Source: Thermoanaerobaculia bacterium (GTDB taxonomy: Bacteria; Acidobacteriota; Thermoanaerobaculia; Multivoradales; Multivoraceae). From it: a stretch of DNA of 64,000 bases. The notes under the pieces are model-generated. The model was not told where the DNA came from, did not search any database, and saw only the letters and a list, made by a program, of their open reading frames with translations. Position numbers and translations under genes: made by a program. Of this stretch, positions 8,536-16,564 are shown in pieces (positions within the stretch are counted from its first letter, which is position 1; every line of letters begins with the position of its first letter). Where the stretch lies: the NCBI GenBank assembly GCA_022822365.1, contig JAJEBV010000015.1, positions 1 to 64,000 on the forward strand, written 5' to 3'.

Positions 8536-10059
8536 ATGTCACAGCCCACAGGCAGCGAACGAATGGAACGGATCGTGGCGCTCGCCAAGCGCCGCGGATT
8601 CGTGTTTCCGGCCTCCGAGATCTACGGCGGGATCAACGGGTTCTGGGACTACGGCCCGCTCGGCGTCCAGCTCAAGAACAACCTCCGCGACGCCTGGTGG
8701 CGCGACATGGTCGAGTGCCCGCCGCTCGGCCCCGACGGCTCGCCGCTGTCGATCGTCGGCATCGACTCCTCGATCATCCAGAACCCGAGGGCCTGGGAGG
8801 CGAGCGGCCACGTCGGCGGCTTCTCCGACCCGATGGTCGACTGCCGCGAGACGAAGGCCCGCTTCCGGGCGGACCACCTGCACGTCCTGCGGCCGAAGCG
8901 GGAACTTGAGGAGTCTGCCTACTTCGCCTACCTGGAGGGCGAACCGGATCCGGCGGTGAGGACCGCCCGCAAGGCGATGCGCGGGCGGCCGAGCCTCGAC
9001 GACTTCGAGTCGCTGCCGCTCCACGAGCTCGGCGAGTCCGAACGGGGTCACGTCTGGGCCCCGGGCGCCTCGGAGTCGGGAACCCTGACCGACGCGCGCG
9101 ACTTCAACCTGATGTTCAAGACTTTCGTCGGCGCCGCCTCCGGCGAAGAGAACACGGCCTACCTGCGCCCCGAGACGGCCCAGGGCATCTTCCTCAACTA
9201 CAAGGGCGTGCTGGATACCTCACGCGTGCGGCTGCCGTTCGGTATCGCGCAGATCGGCAAGGCGTTTCGCAACGAGGTCACTCCCAGGAACTACACGTTC
9301 CGCACCCGCGAGTTCGAGCAGATGGAGATGGAGTTCTTCTGTCATCCGTCCGAAGCGAAGGTCTGGTTCGAGTTCTGGACGCAGCAACGCATGGACTGGT
9401 GGAGCGATCTCGGTCTCGCCGGCGACCGGCTGCGCCTGCGCCGCCACGAGGCATCCGAACTCGCCCACTACGCCCAGACGGGCGAGGGCACGTTCGACGT
9501 CGAGTACCAGTACCCGTTCAGCGAGCCTGGCTACGGCGAGTTGGAAGGTGTCGCCCACCGCGGCAGCTTCGACCTGGAGCAGCACCAGCAGTGGAGCGGC
9601 GTCAAGCTCGAGACCTTCGACCCGCAGACGCGGGAACGGTTCACCCCGCACGTGATCGAGCCGGCCGCCGGACTCACCCGAGGCGTCCTGGCCCTGCTCT
9701 GCGAGGCCTACTCGGTCGACGAGAGCCGGCCTTCCTCCGAGCTGATGCGCTTCCCTCACCGCCTGGCGCCGATCCACGCCGGCGTCTTCCCCCTGGTCAA
9801 CAAGGGCGGCATGCCGGAGATCGCGGAGTCCCTCTACCTCGAGCTGCGCCGCCGCTACCGCATCCAGTACGACGCGAAGCAGTCGATCGGCAAGCGCTAC
9901 GCGCGGATGGACGAGGCCGGGACCCCGTACTGCTTCACCGTCGACGGCCAGACGCTGGAGGACCGGACGGTCACCGTGCGCGACCGCGACACGGGCGCCC
10001 AGGAACGGCTGTCGGTCGACGCCGTGTCACGCTACCTGGACGAACGCCTCAGCCTCTGA
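8536..10059 (+). CDS. glyS: Glycyl-tRNA synthetase (single-chain type)
   Basis: Charges tRNA-Gly with glycine. The 507-residue protein is of the homodimeric class II type, not the two-subunit alpha/beta type. It has the N-terminal segment ASEIYGGINGFWDYGP, motif 2 region RPETAQGIF near residue 211, FRNEVTPRNYTFRTREF, and motif 3 GLTRGVLALL. An anticodon-binding domain follows (APIHAGVFPL onward). The ATG at 8536 follows AAAGGAG by 6 nt, so the GTG at 8506 is rejected. It is transcribed alone, away from the sterol operon, and ends next to a palindromic repeat. Confidence 0.97.
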   Translation: MSQPTGSERMERIVALAKRRGFVFPASEIYGGINGFWDYGPLGVQLKNNLRDAWWRDMVECPPLGPDGSPLSIVGIDSSIIQNPRAWEASGHVGGFSDPMVDCRETKARFRADHLHVLRPKRELEESAYFAYLEGEPDPAVRTARKAMRGRPSLDDFESLPLHELGESERGHVWAPGASESGTLTDARDFNLMFKTFVGAASGEENTAYLRPETAQGIFLNYKGVLDTSRVRLPFGIAQIGKAFRNEVTPRNYTFRTREFEQMEMEFFCHPSEAKVWFEFWTQQRMDWWSDLGLAGDRLRLRRHEASELAHYAQTGEGTFDVEYQYPFSEPGYGELEGVAHRGSFDLEQHQQWSGVKLETFDPQTRERFTPHVIEPAAGLTRGVLALLCEAYSVDESRPSSELMRFPHRLAPIHAGVFPLVNKGGMPEIAESLYLELRRRYRIQYDAKQSIGKRYARMDEAGTPYCFTVDGQTLEDRTVTVRDRDTGAQERLSVDAVSRYLDERLSL

Positions 10060-10113
10060 GCTCAGCCTCTGAGTCGTGCCATTCTGGCGCGGTCGGTCGC
10101 CGCCGCCGTGTGA

Positions 10114-10165
10114 CCGCGGGTCTTCTGACCCGCGGAGGAGAACGCGCCGGCCGCAGGCCGGCACC
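10114..10165 (+). repeat. Modular palindromic repeat, copy A (hairpins 1 + 3a)
   Basis: Contains hairpin 1 (GCGGGTC-TTCT-GACCCGC, extended by CC/GG) and hairpin 3a (GCCGGCC-GCA-GGCCGGC). The middle module found in other copies is missing. It lies 54 bp after the glyS stop, between glyS and the convergent MFS gene, so it may act as a terminator. Related copies are at 12924, 23652, 30863, 41054, 43786 and 58111. Confidence 0.85.
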
Positions 10166-10460
10166 TATTGGGCGGCCCGCTCAAGAGGAGTACGGAGGAG
10201 GTCCGGTTGGAGGGATTCTGGAAGGGCTCGCAGCGTTCCTGACGCGCGAGTCGGAGGTTCCGAGCAGGAGGCTCTACCGGCATATGGGCACTGGCAAACG
10301 GCTGACCAAGCGTGTCGAGTACGCGGCCGTGCCGCCGGTTGGCTCGCTGTTGGGGAAGGAATCTGATTGAGGGGGACCTCCTCCGATGATTTCCACATCT
10401 TCGGGATGACGCTTGCAATCCCGACACACAGGGAGGAAGCAAGGTCCGTGCCAGGCCGGC
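10166..10460. other. Intergenic stretch without a recognisable gene
   Basis: Together with the repeat, 10060-10460 is the longest gene-free stretch of the window. A plus-strand open frame over about 10190-10370 ends at a TGA (final residues LLGKESD) but has no convincing start or family match. It may be a gene remnant or chance. Nothing else was seen. Confidence 0.4.
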
Positions 10461-11720
10461 CTAGACAGCTCGCTCGTGCGCCGCCCGCCGCGGATCCTCG
10501 ATACGGATCAACTTCCGCAGGGCCAGCAGATGCAGGACGGTCGCCATCAGGAAGACGCTCTCGATCGGGGCCAGTTGGCTGACGACACCGGCGGTCAGGA
10601 ACCCCGCTACGCCGCTCGCCTCGGCCAGCGAGTGGGTGGCGGCGATGCGCATGGGACGGTCCCGCTCGCGGCCGAACTCCAGGACGAGGTTCTGGGACGC
10701 CAGCATCACGCCGGAGAACCCCGCCCCCACCAGCAGGAAGACCGCGTACGCCACCGGAAAGACCGGCGCCCAGAGCACGGTCAGGCTGCCGAGAATCCAC
10801 GAACCGAGCGCCAGCACGTAGACGGCGCGATACCCAGAGCGGTCGCCCAGCAGGCCCCACATCAGCGCGCCCACGGACTGCGCCGCCGCGAAGGTGACGG
10901 TCAGAGCGGCCAGACGCGCCCCGCTGACGCCGAACCGCTCGCCGACCAGCAGGACGTAGAACGGCAGGGCGCCCCGGGCGGCGCCCGTCAGCAGCCGCGC
11001 CGAGAGAAAGCGAGCGTAGTGGGGGTCGGAGCGCAGGAGATCCGGCAGCTTGCCGAGCCGGGCGCGCAGGTCGAGTCCCGCGTCGTGGACGTCGAGGGCC
11101 GCGGGCTCGCGAATGAACCCCATGAACGCCAGCCCGGTCGCCGCCAGCAGCGCGGCGCCCAGGAAGGTCAGGCCGTAGCCGCGTGGAAAACCGTACTCGT
11201 CTAGCACCCAGCCCGCGGCCACCGAGAGCAGGATCACCGAAATCCCCGCGGCCAGGTTTCGCGTTCCCTGGAGCCGCCCGCGACGACCGACGGGTACGGA
11301 CTTCGCGAACAGCAGGTTGAACGCCACCATCTGCATGCCGCTCGAGAGGCCCCACATCAGCAGCACGGGCCAGACCAGGAACACCGCGACCTCGACCGGA
11401 GCGAAGAGCGCCAGCAGGGCCAGCAGTAACACCTGGAACCGCATCAGGCCGCCGAACAGCAGCGCCACCCACTTGACGTGGCTGCGGTGCTCGACGAACG
11501 CGGCGCTCAGAAGCGGCGACACGAACATGCCCAGGCTCTGACAGGCGGAAGCCAGGCCCACCGCCGCATTGGCGCCGGTCAGAAGGTTGATGTAGGTTGG
11601 CAGGAAGGTCGGGGCCTGGAGCAGCCGGAACCCCGTCATCCCGAGCAGGCCGTGGGCCAGGAGGGCAGCGTAGTTGCGCCGCCGGTCGAGGCGGCTGCGA
11701 CCTCGGTCGGCGGAGGACAT
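10461..11720 (-). CDS. Major facilitator superfamily transporter
   Basis: The 419-residue integral membrane protein has about 12 hydrophobic segments in two halves. A charged cytoplasmic stretch near the middle (AALDVHDAGLDLRARLGKLPDLL) separates them. The intracellular loop SVPVGRRGRLQGTRN between helices 4 and 5, and GDRSGYRAVYV in the second half, are MFS-like signatures. The ATG at 11720 is chosen over a TTG at 11732. The gene runs divergently from the alkyltransferase-like gene and convergently with glyS. The substrate cannot be predicted. Confidence 0.85.
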   Translation of the reverse strand: MSSADRGRSRLDRRRNYAALLAHGLLGMTGFRLLQAPTFLPTYINLLTGANAAVGLASACQSLGMFVSPLLSAAFVEHRSHVKWVALLFGGLMRFQVLLLALLALFAPVEVAVFLVWPVLLMWGLSSGMQMVAFNLLFAKSVPVGRRGRLQGTRNLAAGISVILLSVAAGWVLDEYGFPRGYGLTFLGAALLAATGLAFMGFIREPAALDVHDAGLDLRARLGKLPDLLRSDPHYARFLSARLLTGAARGALPFYVLLVGERFGVSGARLAALTVTFAAAQSVGALMWGLLGDRSGYRAVYVLALGSWILGSLTVLWAPVFPVAYAVFLLVGAGFSGVMLASQNLVLEFGRERDRPMRIAATHSLAEASGVAGFLTAGVVSQLAPIESVFLMATVLHLLALRKLIRIEDPRRAAHERAV

Positions 11721-11754
11721 GCCTGACCCCAAGGTAACACGCAGCCAGACGACG

Positions 11755-12087
11755 ATGACGCTCCCGGATCAGAGCCCTGACGGTTTGCAGGAGACCTTCC
11801 GTCGCATCATCCGGCTGATTCCCGAGGGCCGGGTGGCGACCTACGGCCAGATCGCCGCGCTGGCGAACCGCCCGCGCAACGCCCGGCAGGTGGGCTACGC
11901 GCTGGCCCGACTGAACGGCCACGACGTGCCCTGGCACCGCGTGGTCAACGTCAGGGGCTCGATCAGCGAACGCGGACTCGATCCGCTCGAGAGCATGGAG
12001 CGCCAGCGCTTTCTGCTCCAGGAGGAAGGCGTCGTCTTCGACCGCCGGGGCCGCATCGACCTGGACCGCTTCGGGTGGAGACCATGA
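11755..12087 (+). CDS. Alkyltransferase-like protein (ATL), DNA alkyl-damage recognition
   Basis: Small (110 residues) relative of the C-terminal domain of O6-alkylguanine-DNA alkyltransferase. The motif is P59-W60-H61-R62-V63: the alkyl-acceptor Cys of PCHRV is replaced by Trp, which defines ATL proteins. These bind O6-alkylguanine, flip it and hand it to nucleotide excision repair without removing the alkyl group. RVATYGQIA and the arginine-finger segment NARQVGYAL are present. The ATG at 11755 fits the family's length; an earlier ATG at 11719 overlaps the divergent MFS start. Its stop overlaps the start of the next gene. Confidence 0.9.
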   Translation: MTLPDQSPDGLQETFRRIIRLIPEGRVATYGQIAALANRPRNARQVGYALARLNGHDVPWHRVVNVRGSISERGLDPLESMERQRFLLQEEGVVFDRRGRIDLDRFGWRP

Positions 12088-12923
12088 TGAGTTCCCTCCG
12101 AGTGCTTCTCGCCGCCGGTTTGTTCGCAACCGTCGCCTGCACGGCGCCGGCGCCGCCGCCCGAAGGGATGGTCCGCGTGCCCGCCGGCACCGTTCCCCGT
12201 CCCGGTGGGGATCAGCGGGTCGAGACCTTCGACCTGGACACCCACGAAGTGACGAACCGCGACTTCGCCGCGTTCGTCGACGCTACCGGCTTCGAGACGG
12301 AAGCCGAGCGCTGGGGCTGGTCCCTCGTCTTTCACCCCGAGGACACCGCGAACCCGGAGCTCGAACAGCGCGTAGCGGGAACTCTCTGGTGGCTGGCCGT
12401 CGAAGGCGCCTACTGGCGTCATCCCCGCGGACCCGATTCCGCGGCGGAAGCCGACCTCCCGGTCGTGCACGTGAGCTGGGGAGACGCCAGGGCCTACTGC
12501 GACTGGCGCGGCAAGCGCCTGCCGACCGAGGCCGAATGGGACCTCGCCGCCGGCGCCGGCAACGACGGCGAAGGCCGGGCCCACTACCCCTGGGGCGACG
12601 AGCCGGCCCCGCAAGGCCAATGGGTAGCGAACGTCTGGCAGGGCGACTTTCCCGACCGGGACGACGCGGCCGACGGCCACACCTACCTGGCGCCGGTCGG
12701 CTCCTACCCGCCGAACGCGCTGGGCGTGTTCGACCTCGGCGGCAACGTCTGGGAATGGGTCGACGACTGGTACCGGCCCGGCGGCGCCGGCGGCGAGAAG
12801 GTCCTGAAGGGCGGTTCCTGGCTCTGCGCCGCCAGCTACTGCGAGGGTTACCGGAACGCGAACCGGAACCAGTCGGCGCCCGACTCCGGTCTCGACAACA
12901 CCGGCTTCCGCTGCGCCATGTAG
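12084..12923 (+). CDS. Formylglycine-generating-enzyme family protein, exported
   Basis: The 279-residue SUMF1/FGE-family protein has an N-terminal hydrophobic signal ending at a Cys (LLAAGLFATVAC), so it is probably secreted and possibly a lipoprotein, though the lipobox is weak. Seen in order: GMVRVPAGTV, DTHEVTNRDFAAFV, PVVHVSWGDARAYC, RLPTEAEWD, GNVWEWVDDW and GGSWLC. C248 and C253 in CAASYC match the spacing of the copper-binding catalytic cysteines of true FGE (C336/C341 in human SUMF1). It may therefore oxidise sulfatase Cys to formylglycine. No sulfatase lies nearby. The start ATG at 12084 overlaps the ATL stop; a second ATG at 12087 is equally likely. Confidence 0.85.
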   Translation: MMSSLRVLLAAGLFATVACTAPAPPPEGMVRVPAGTVPRPGGDQRVETFDLDTHEVTNRDFAAFVDATGFETEAERWGWSLVFHPEDTANPELEQRVAGTLWWLAVEGAYWRHPRGPDSAAEADLPVVHVSWGDARAYCDWRGKRLPTEAEWDLAAGAGNDGEGRAHYPWGDEPAPQGQWVANVWQGDFPDRDDAADGHTYLAPVGSYPPNALGVFDLGGNVWEWVDDWYRPGGAGGEKVLKGGSWLCAASYCEGYRNANRNQSAPDSGLDNTGFRCAM

Positions 12924-12972
12924 CCGCGGGTCCTCTGACCCGCGGAAAACCACGCACCGCGAGGCGGCGACG
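12924..12972 (+). repeat. Modular palindromic repeat, copy B (hairpins 1 + 3b)
   Basis: Begins right after the FGE stop. Hairpin 1 is present with one change in the loop (GCGGGTC-CTCT-GACCCGC). It is followed by a degenerate 3b module (ACCGCGAGGCGGCGAC). Unlike the other copies it lies between two genes of the same direction. It may end transcription of the ATL-FGE pair. Confidence 0.7.
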
Positions 12973-13186
12973 ATCGGCGCACGAGTGCGCCCGCGCGGAA
13001 GCTTTCACGGATTCCTGAAAGTTCCAATAGTTCAGTCATATTTCGAAAAGAAAAATCTCCAGCGCAGCACATTTCCGTGCTACCGTCCTTTCCTCTTCTT
13101 TTCGTACCGGCCGGACCGGCGACATTTTGAACCCGTCGCCAGCGCGCCCGGAAGCCACCCCCAAAGGTTCAGCGAGGAAGGACGAA
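12973..13186 (+). promoter_or_regulatory. AT-richer leader with small hairpins upstream of HMG-CoA synthase
   Basis: This stretch is clearly richer in A+T than its surroundings, for example 13020-13060. It holds three short inverted repeats: GGCGCAC-GA-GTGCGCC at 12976-12991, CTTTCA/TGAAAG at 13002-13021, and AGCAC/GTGCT at 13066-13081. It probably contains the promoter of the HMG-CoA synthase gene. Shine-Dalgarno GAGGAAGGA at 13174-13182 precedes the ATG at 13187. No specific regulator site is identified. Confidence 0.45.
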
Positions 13187-14290
13187 ATGACCAAGATCGA
13201 CACGGGCATCGCCTCCATAGGACTCCATCTGCCGCCACTGGCCATGCCGGTGGAAGAACTCGCGTCGCTCCGCGGCGTCGACCCGGACAAGTACCGCATC
13301 GGGCTGGGCTGCTCCGAGATCTCCCTCTGCCCGCCGGAGTTCAGCATCGTGGACCTGGCCTCCGAGGCCGCCCGGCGCGCCCTTTCCCGATGGGACGGCG
13401 GCCTGGAGGACATCGGCATGATCGCCGTCGGCACGGAGACCGCGGTCGACATGAGCCGGCCCCTCTCCGCCTTCGTGGCCGACGAGCTCGGCCTGGTCGG
13501 GAACATCCGCTCCTACGAAGTCAAGCATGCCTGCTACGGCGGCACCCTGGCCCTGCGCCAGGCCTGCGAGTGGCGCATGTCGGGCGCGGCCCGGGAGAAG
13601 GCTGCCCTGGTGGTCGCCGCCGACATCGCCCTCTACGAACAGGGCGACCCGGGAGAACCGACCCAGGGCGCCGGGGCCGTGGCCTTCGTCGTCGACCGGC
13701 CCGAGATCGCACAGGTGGGTCTCGACACCCACGCCTGGAGCGAGCCGGCCTTCGACTTCTACCGCCCGGTGGGCGAGTCCTACCCGACGGTCGACGGCAA
13801 GCTGAGTCTCGAGTGCTACAAGAAGGCGGCCGTGGAGTGCTTCAACGCACTCGCCGACGGTCGGAACCCCGCCGAAGTGATGGAACGGTTCTCAGCGATC
13901 TGCTTCCATGTCCCGTTCCCGAAGATGGTCAAGAAGGCCTTCCACCTCGTCGGCGAGGTGGCCGGATGGTCCGCGGAACGGATCCAGCAGATCTACAACG
14001 ACAAGGTCGAACCGTCGATGCTCTGGAACAGGCTCTCCGGCAACTCGTACACGGCCTCGCTCTGGATCGCGGTCGCCAACGCGCTCCAGGGCCTGAAGGC
14101 AGGCGAGCAGGTGGCAGCCTTCTCCTACGGCTCCGGCTTCGGTTCCGAGATTCTCTCCCTGGTCGCGGGCCCGCGCGCCAGGGACGCCGCATGGGCGCAG
14201 GACATCGAGCGCGACGTCTCCAGTCGCCGACAGGTGGACGCGAGCGGTTACAGCCTCCTGCGCGCGGCAGTTCGTACGGCGGCCGCGTAA
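13187..14290 (+). CDS. mvaS: Hydroxymethylglutaryl-CoA synthase
   Basis: Condenses acetyl-CoA with acetoacetyl-CoA to HMG-CoA, the entry step of the mevalonate pathway. The 367-residue thiolase-fold protein has the catalytic triad Glu84 (VGTETAVD), Cys116 (HACYGGT) and His241 (CFHVPFPKM), spaced as in bacterial HMG-CoA synthases. SYPTVDGKLS and SYGSGFGSE are further family segments. The ATG at 13187 has a strong Shine-Dalgarno. The gene stands alone, 5 kb from the sterol operon, and converges on the M28 peptidase gene through a hairpin. HMG-CoA synthase-like enzymes for polyketide beta-branching are the alternative, but no polyketide genes are seen. Confidence 0.9.
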   Translation: MTKIDTGIASIGLHLPPLAMPVEELASLRGVDPDKYRIGLGCSEISLCPPEFSIVDLASEAARRALSRWDGGLEDIGMIAVGTETAVDMSRPLSAFVADELGLVGNIRSYEVKHACYGGTLALRQACEWRMSGAAREKAALVVAADIALYEQGDPGEPTQGAGAVAFVVDRPEIAQVGLDTHAWSEPAFDFYRPVGESYPTVDGKLSLECYKKAAVECFNALADGRNPAEVMERFSAICFHVPFPKMVKKAFHLVGEVAGWSAERIQQIYNDKVEPSMLWNRLSGNSYTASLWIAVANALQGLKAGEQVAAFSYGSGFGSEILSLVAGPRARDAAWAQDIERDVSSRRQVDASGYSLLRAAVRTAAA

Positions 14291-14313
14291 GTCGACCCGC
14301 GGACGCCGGCCCC

Positions 14314-14361
14314 CAGGTGGCCGGGCTACGGTTCTTACGGATTCCGTAGCCCGGCTACCTG
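14314..14361. terminator. Bidirectional hairpin between convergent genes
   Basis: An 18-bp stem (14314-14331 with 14344-14361, one G-U pair in RNA) encloses a 12-nt loop. The inner arms are CCGGGCTACGG and CCGTAGCCCGG. It overlaps the last codons and stop of the minus-strand peptidase gene and follows the HMG-CoA synthase stop by 23 bp. It could stop transcription from both sides. There is no long T tract. Confidence 0.65.
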
Positions 14362-16563
14362 TTTCAACTGCTCAGCATAAGCGGCCAGGACGCCGGCGGC
14401 GATGTCGATCTGCTCCTGGGCCTCGTCCCACTCGCGCTGCTCGATCGCCTCCCGTACTCCCGGCAGCGTCTTCACGCCGTAGCCGGTGTACATGCCCGGC
14501 GCGTAGAGGTGGTGCCGGAACCAGGGCCGACGCGGCAGGCCCTCGCTCCGCGTGAGCCGTCGCTCGCTCTGGGCGACCAGCCGGTCGAGCGCCGCCTGGG
14601 TGGCAGCGTCCTCACTCCGGGCGGCCTCCGCCAGGGCGCGGTCGGCGGCCTTCGCCGCTCGCCGGAGGCGATCGTGCGCGTTCCTGAGCGGCGCGAAGTT
14701 CAGGTACGGCGCGGGCGGATCCGCCTCAGGCTCTACGAACGGTTTGGTCGGATCGGCCGCCAGGCGCAGGGCGGCGCTGCTGAGGAGCTCGTTCTCGCGC
14801 TCGACGTTCCTGCGCTCCTCGTCGGCAAGATCCGCCACTTCGTCGATGTAACGGCCGGCGGTCGCGGCGGTGGCGCCGAACTCGAACGGAAGCACGTCGG
14901 CGTTCGCGAGCCGCAGCGTCAGGCGCAGCCCGGTGCGGGCGAGCGCGGCGCCGTAGACCGCACCGGGGTCGACGAACCGCCGGAAGAAGTCGAAGGTGTC
15001 GAAAGCGGTGTGGTACTCGCCGCCCGGCGCCTCCCCGCCGTAGCCGACGTTCAGCGACGACACGCCGAGGTGCTGGAGGAACGGGGAGTAGTCCGAGCCT
15101 GAACCCAGGGCCGCGATCCGCAGTCTGTTCGAGGACTGGAGCCGCTCGACCTCCGCGCCGCTGCCGTTGACGCGCCGGAACGCGAGCAGGCGCTCGCCCA
15201 CGCTCACTCCGGTCTGCGGATCCTCGACCTCACCGGCCACCTGGTTGACCAGCGTCTCCAGCGCGTGGGAGCCGCCAGCGCGCAGAAAACCGCGGCTGTT
15301 CGAGTCCGAGTTGATGTAGACGGCCGCGTGCTCCCGGAGGGCGTCGCCGTGGTGCTCGGCCCACTCGGTCGAACCGAGCAGACCCGGCTCCTCGGCGTCC
15401 CAGGCGGCGTAGACGACCGTGCGCCGCGGCGGCTGGCCTTCGCGGGCGAGCCGTCCGAGCGCCTTCGCCTCGGCCATCAGGCCGGCCAGGCCGCTGATCG
15501 GATCCTTGGCGCCGATCACCCAGGCGTCATGGTGGTTGCCGCGGAGGATCCACTGGTCCGGCCTCTCAGAGCCCGGCATCCGGGCGATCACGTTGTGCGC
15601 CGGCGCCAGACTCCAGTCGAACTCGAGCCGGAGCCGCACGCGGGCGGGGCCAGGGCCGATCCGGTAGGTGATTGGCAGACCGCCGCGCCACTCGCGCGGC
15701 GCGGTCTCGCCGCCAAGCGCCTCCAGCAGGGGCCGCGCGTCCCGCCAGGCGATCGGCAGCACCGGGATTCGCATCAAGGTGTCCGCGTCCTCCCGGTCGA
15801 GCCGCGGCTCGCCGTCGACGGCGCCGCGCATCGGCGTCAGCGGGTCGCCCGGACGAAGCGGAAGGTCCAGCACCGAACCCCGCTGCACCGCGCTCGCGTG
15901 CTTGAACGAGCCCTCCGGATACCCGGCGCCCTCGCTGTAGCCGTCGTCGCCCGGGTCGTTGAAGATGAGACAGCCGATCGCACCGCGCTCGTAGGCGACC
16001 TTCGGCTTGATGCCGCGCCAGGAGCCGCCGTAGCGGACGATCACGATCTTCCCCCGGACGTCGATGCCGAGCCGATCGAGCACCTCGTAGTCCTCCGGCA
16101 CGCCCCGGTTCACGTAGACCAGTTCGCCGGTGACGTCGCCGTCGGCCGAGAAGGCGTTGAAGGGCGGCAGACCCTCGGCCATCGCGACTTCCGCGGTGCC
16201 GTCGCCCGCCGCTGGTTCCTCAACGAGCGACGCCTCGAACCGCGTCGGCTCGAGCAGGGTCAGCGACCGCAGCCGCGGTGTCGGGAAGAGAACGTCGAAG
16301 GTCTCGATCTCGGCTTCGAACCCCCACTCCCTGAACCGCTCCACCATCCAGCGCGCGTTCGCCTCCGTTTGCGGCGCGCCGGCGTGGTGCGGCCGCGGCG
16401 TCATCAGCCGGTTCCACTCGAGCAGTTCGTCGGCGACGATCCAGTCGTCGGCCCGCCGCTCCTTCTCCCGCTGGGCGTCGACGCGGTCGGGGTGGAAGCC
16501 GATCAGTTCCTGGGCGCCGGCCGGCGCCGCGACGAGACTCAGGGCCAACAGCAGTCGTCTCAC
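14335..16563 (-). CDS. Secreted M28-family zinc peptidase (glutamate carboxypeptidase II-like)
   Basis: The 742-residue protein begins with a signal peptide (MRRLLLALSLVAAPAGAQ). A protease-associated domain follows at about 130-260 (GKIVIVRYGGSWRGIKPK), then the M28 catalytic domain with zinc ligands in GNHHDAWVIGAKDP near 340, the catalytic Glu pair in DAEEPGLLGS near 375, Asp in INSDSN, and His in YHTAFDT near 518. The C-terminal helical part resembles the transferrin-receptor-like dimerisation domain. The order and length match the glutamate carboxypeptidase II/PSMA group, which trims C-terminal residues from peptides. It starts 1 bp after the folD stop, so it may share that operon. Confidence 0.93.
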   Translation of the reverse strand: MRRLLLALSLVAAPAGAQELIGFHPDRVDAQREKERRADDWIVADELLEWNRLMTPRPHHAGAPQTEANARWMVERFREWGFEAEIETFDVLFPTPRLRSLTLLEPTRFEASLVEEPAAGDGTAEVAMAEGLPPFNAFSADGDVTGELVYVNRGVPEDYEVLDRLGIDVRGKIVIVRYGGSWRGIKPKVAYERGAIGCLIFNDPGDDGYSEGAGYPEGSFKHASAVQRGSVLDLPLRPGDPLTPMRGAVDGEPRLDREDADTLMRIPVLPIAWRDARPLLEALGGETAPREWRGGLPITYRIGPGPARVRLRLEFDWSLAPAHNVIARMPGSERPDQWILRGNHHDAWVIGAKDPISGLAGLMAEAKALGRLAREGQPPRRTVVYAAWDAEEPGLLGSTEWAEHHGDALREHAAVYINSDSNSRGFLRAGGSHALETLVNQVAGEVEDPQTGVSVGERLLAFRRVNGSGAEVERLQSSNRLRIAALGSGSDYSPFLQHLGVSSLNVGYGGEAPGGEYHTAFDTFDFFRRFVDPGAVYGAALARTGLRLTLRLANADVLPFEFGATAATAGRYIDEVADLADEERRNVERENELLSSAALRLAADPTKPFVEPEADPPAPYLNFAPLRNAHDRLRRAAKAADRALAEAARSEDAATQAALDRLVAQSERRLTRSEGLPRRPWFRHHLYAPGMYTGYGVKTLPGVREAIEQREWDEAQEQIDIAAGVLAAYAEQLKQVAGLRNP

Positions 16564-16564
16564 C

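Noticed and set aside
10190..10370. Possible short gene ending LLGKESD
   Set aside because: No plausible start with a Shine-Dalgarno, no recognised family, and the frame is only an extension of an antisense-type shadow across the glyS end. Kept only as an intergenic note.
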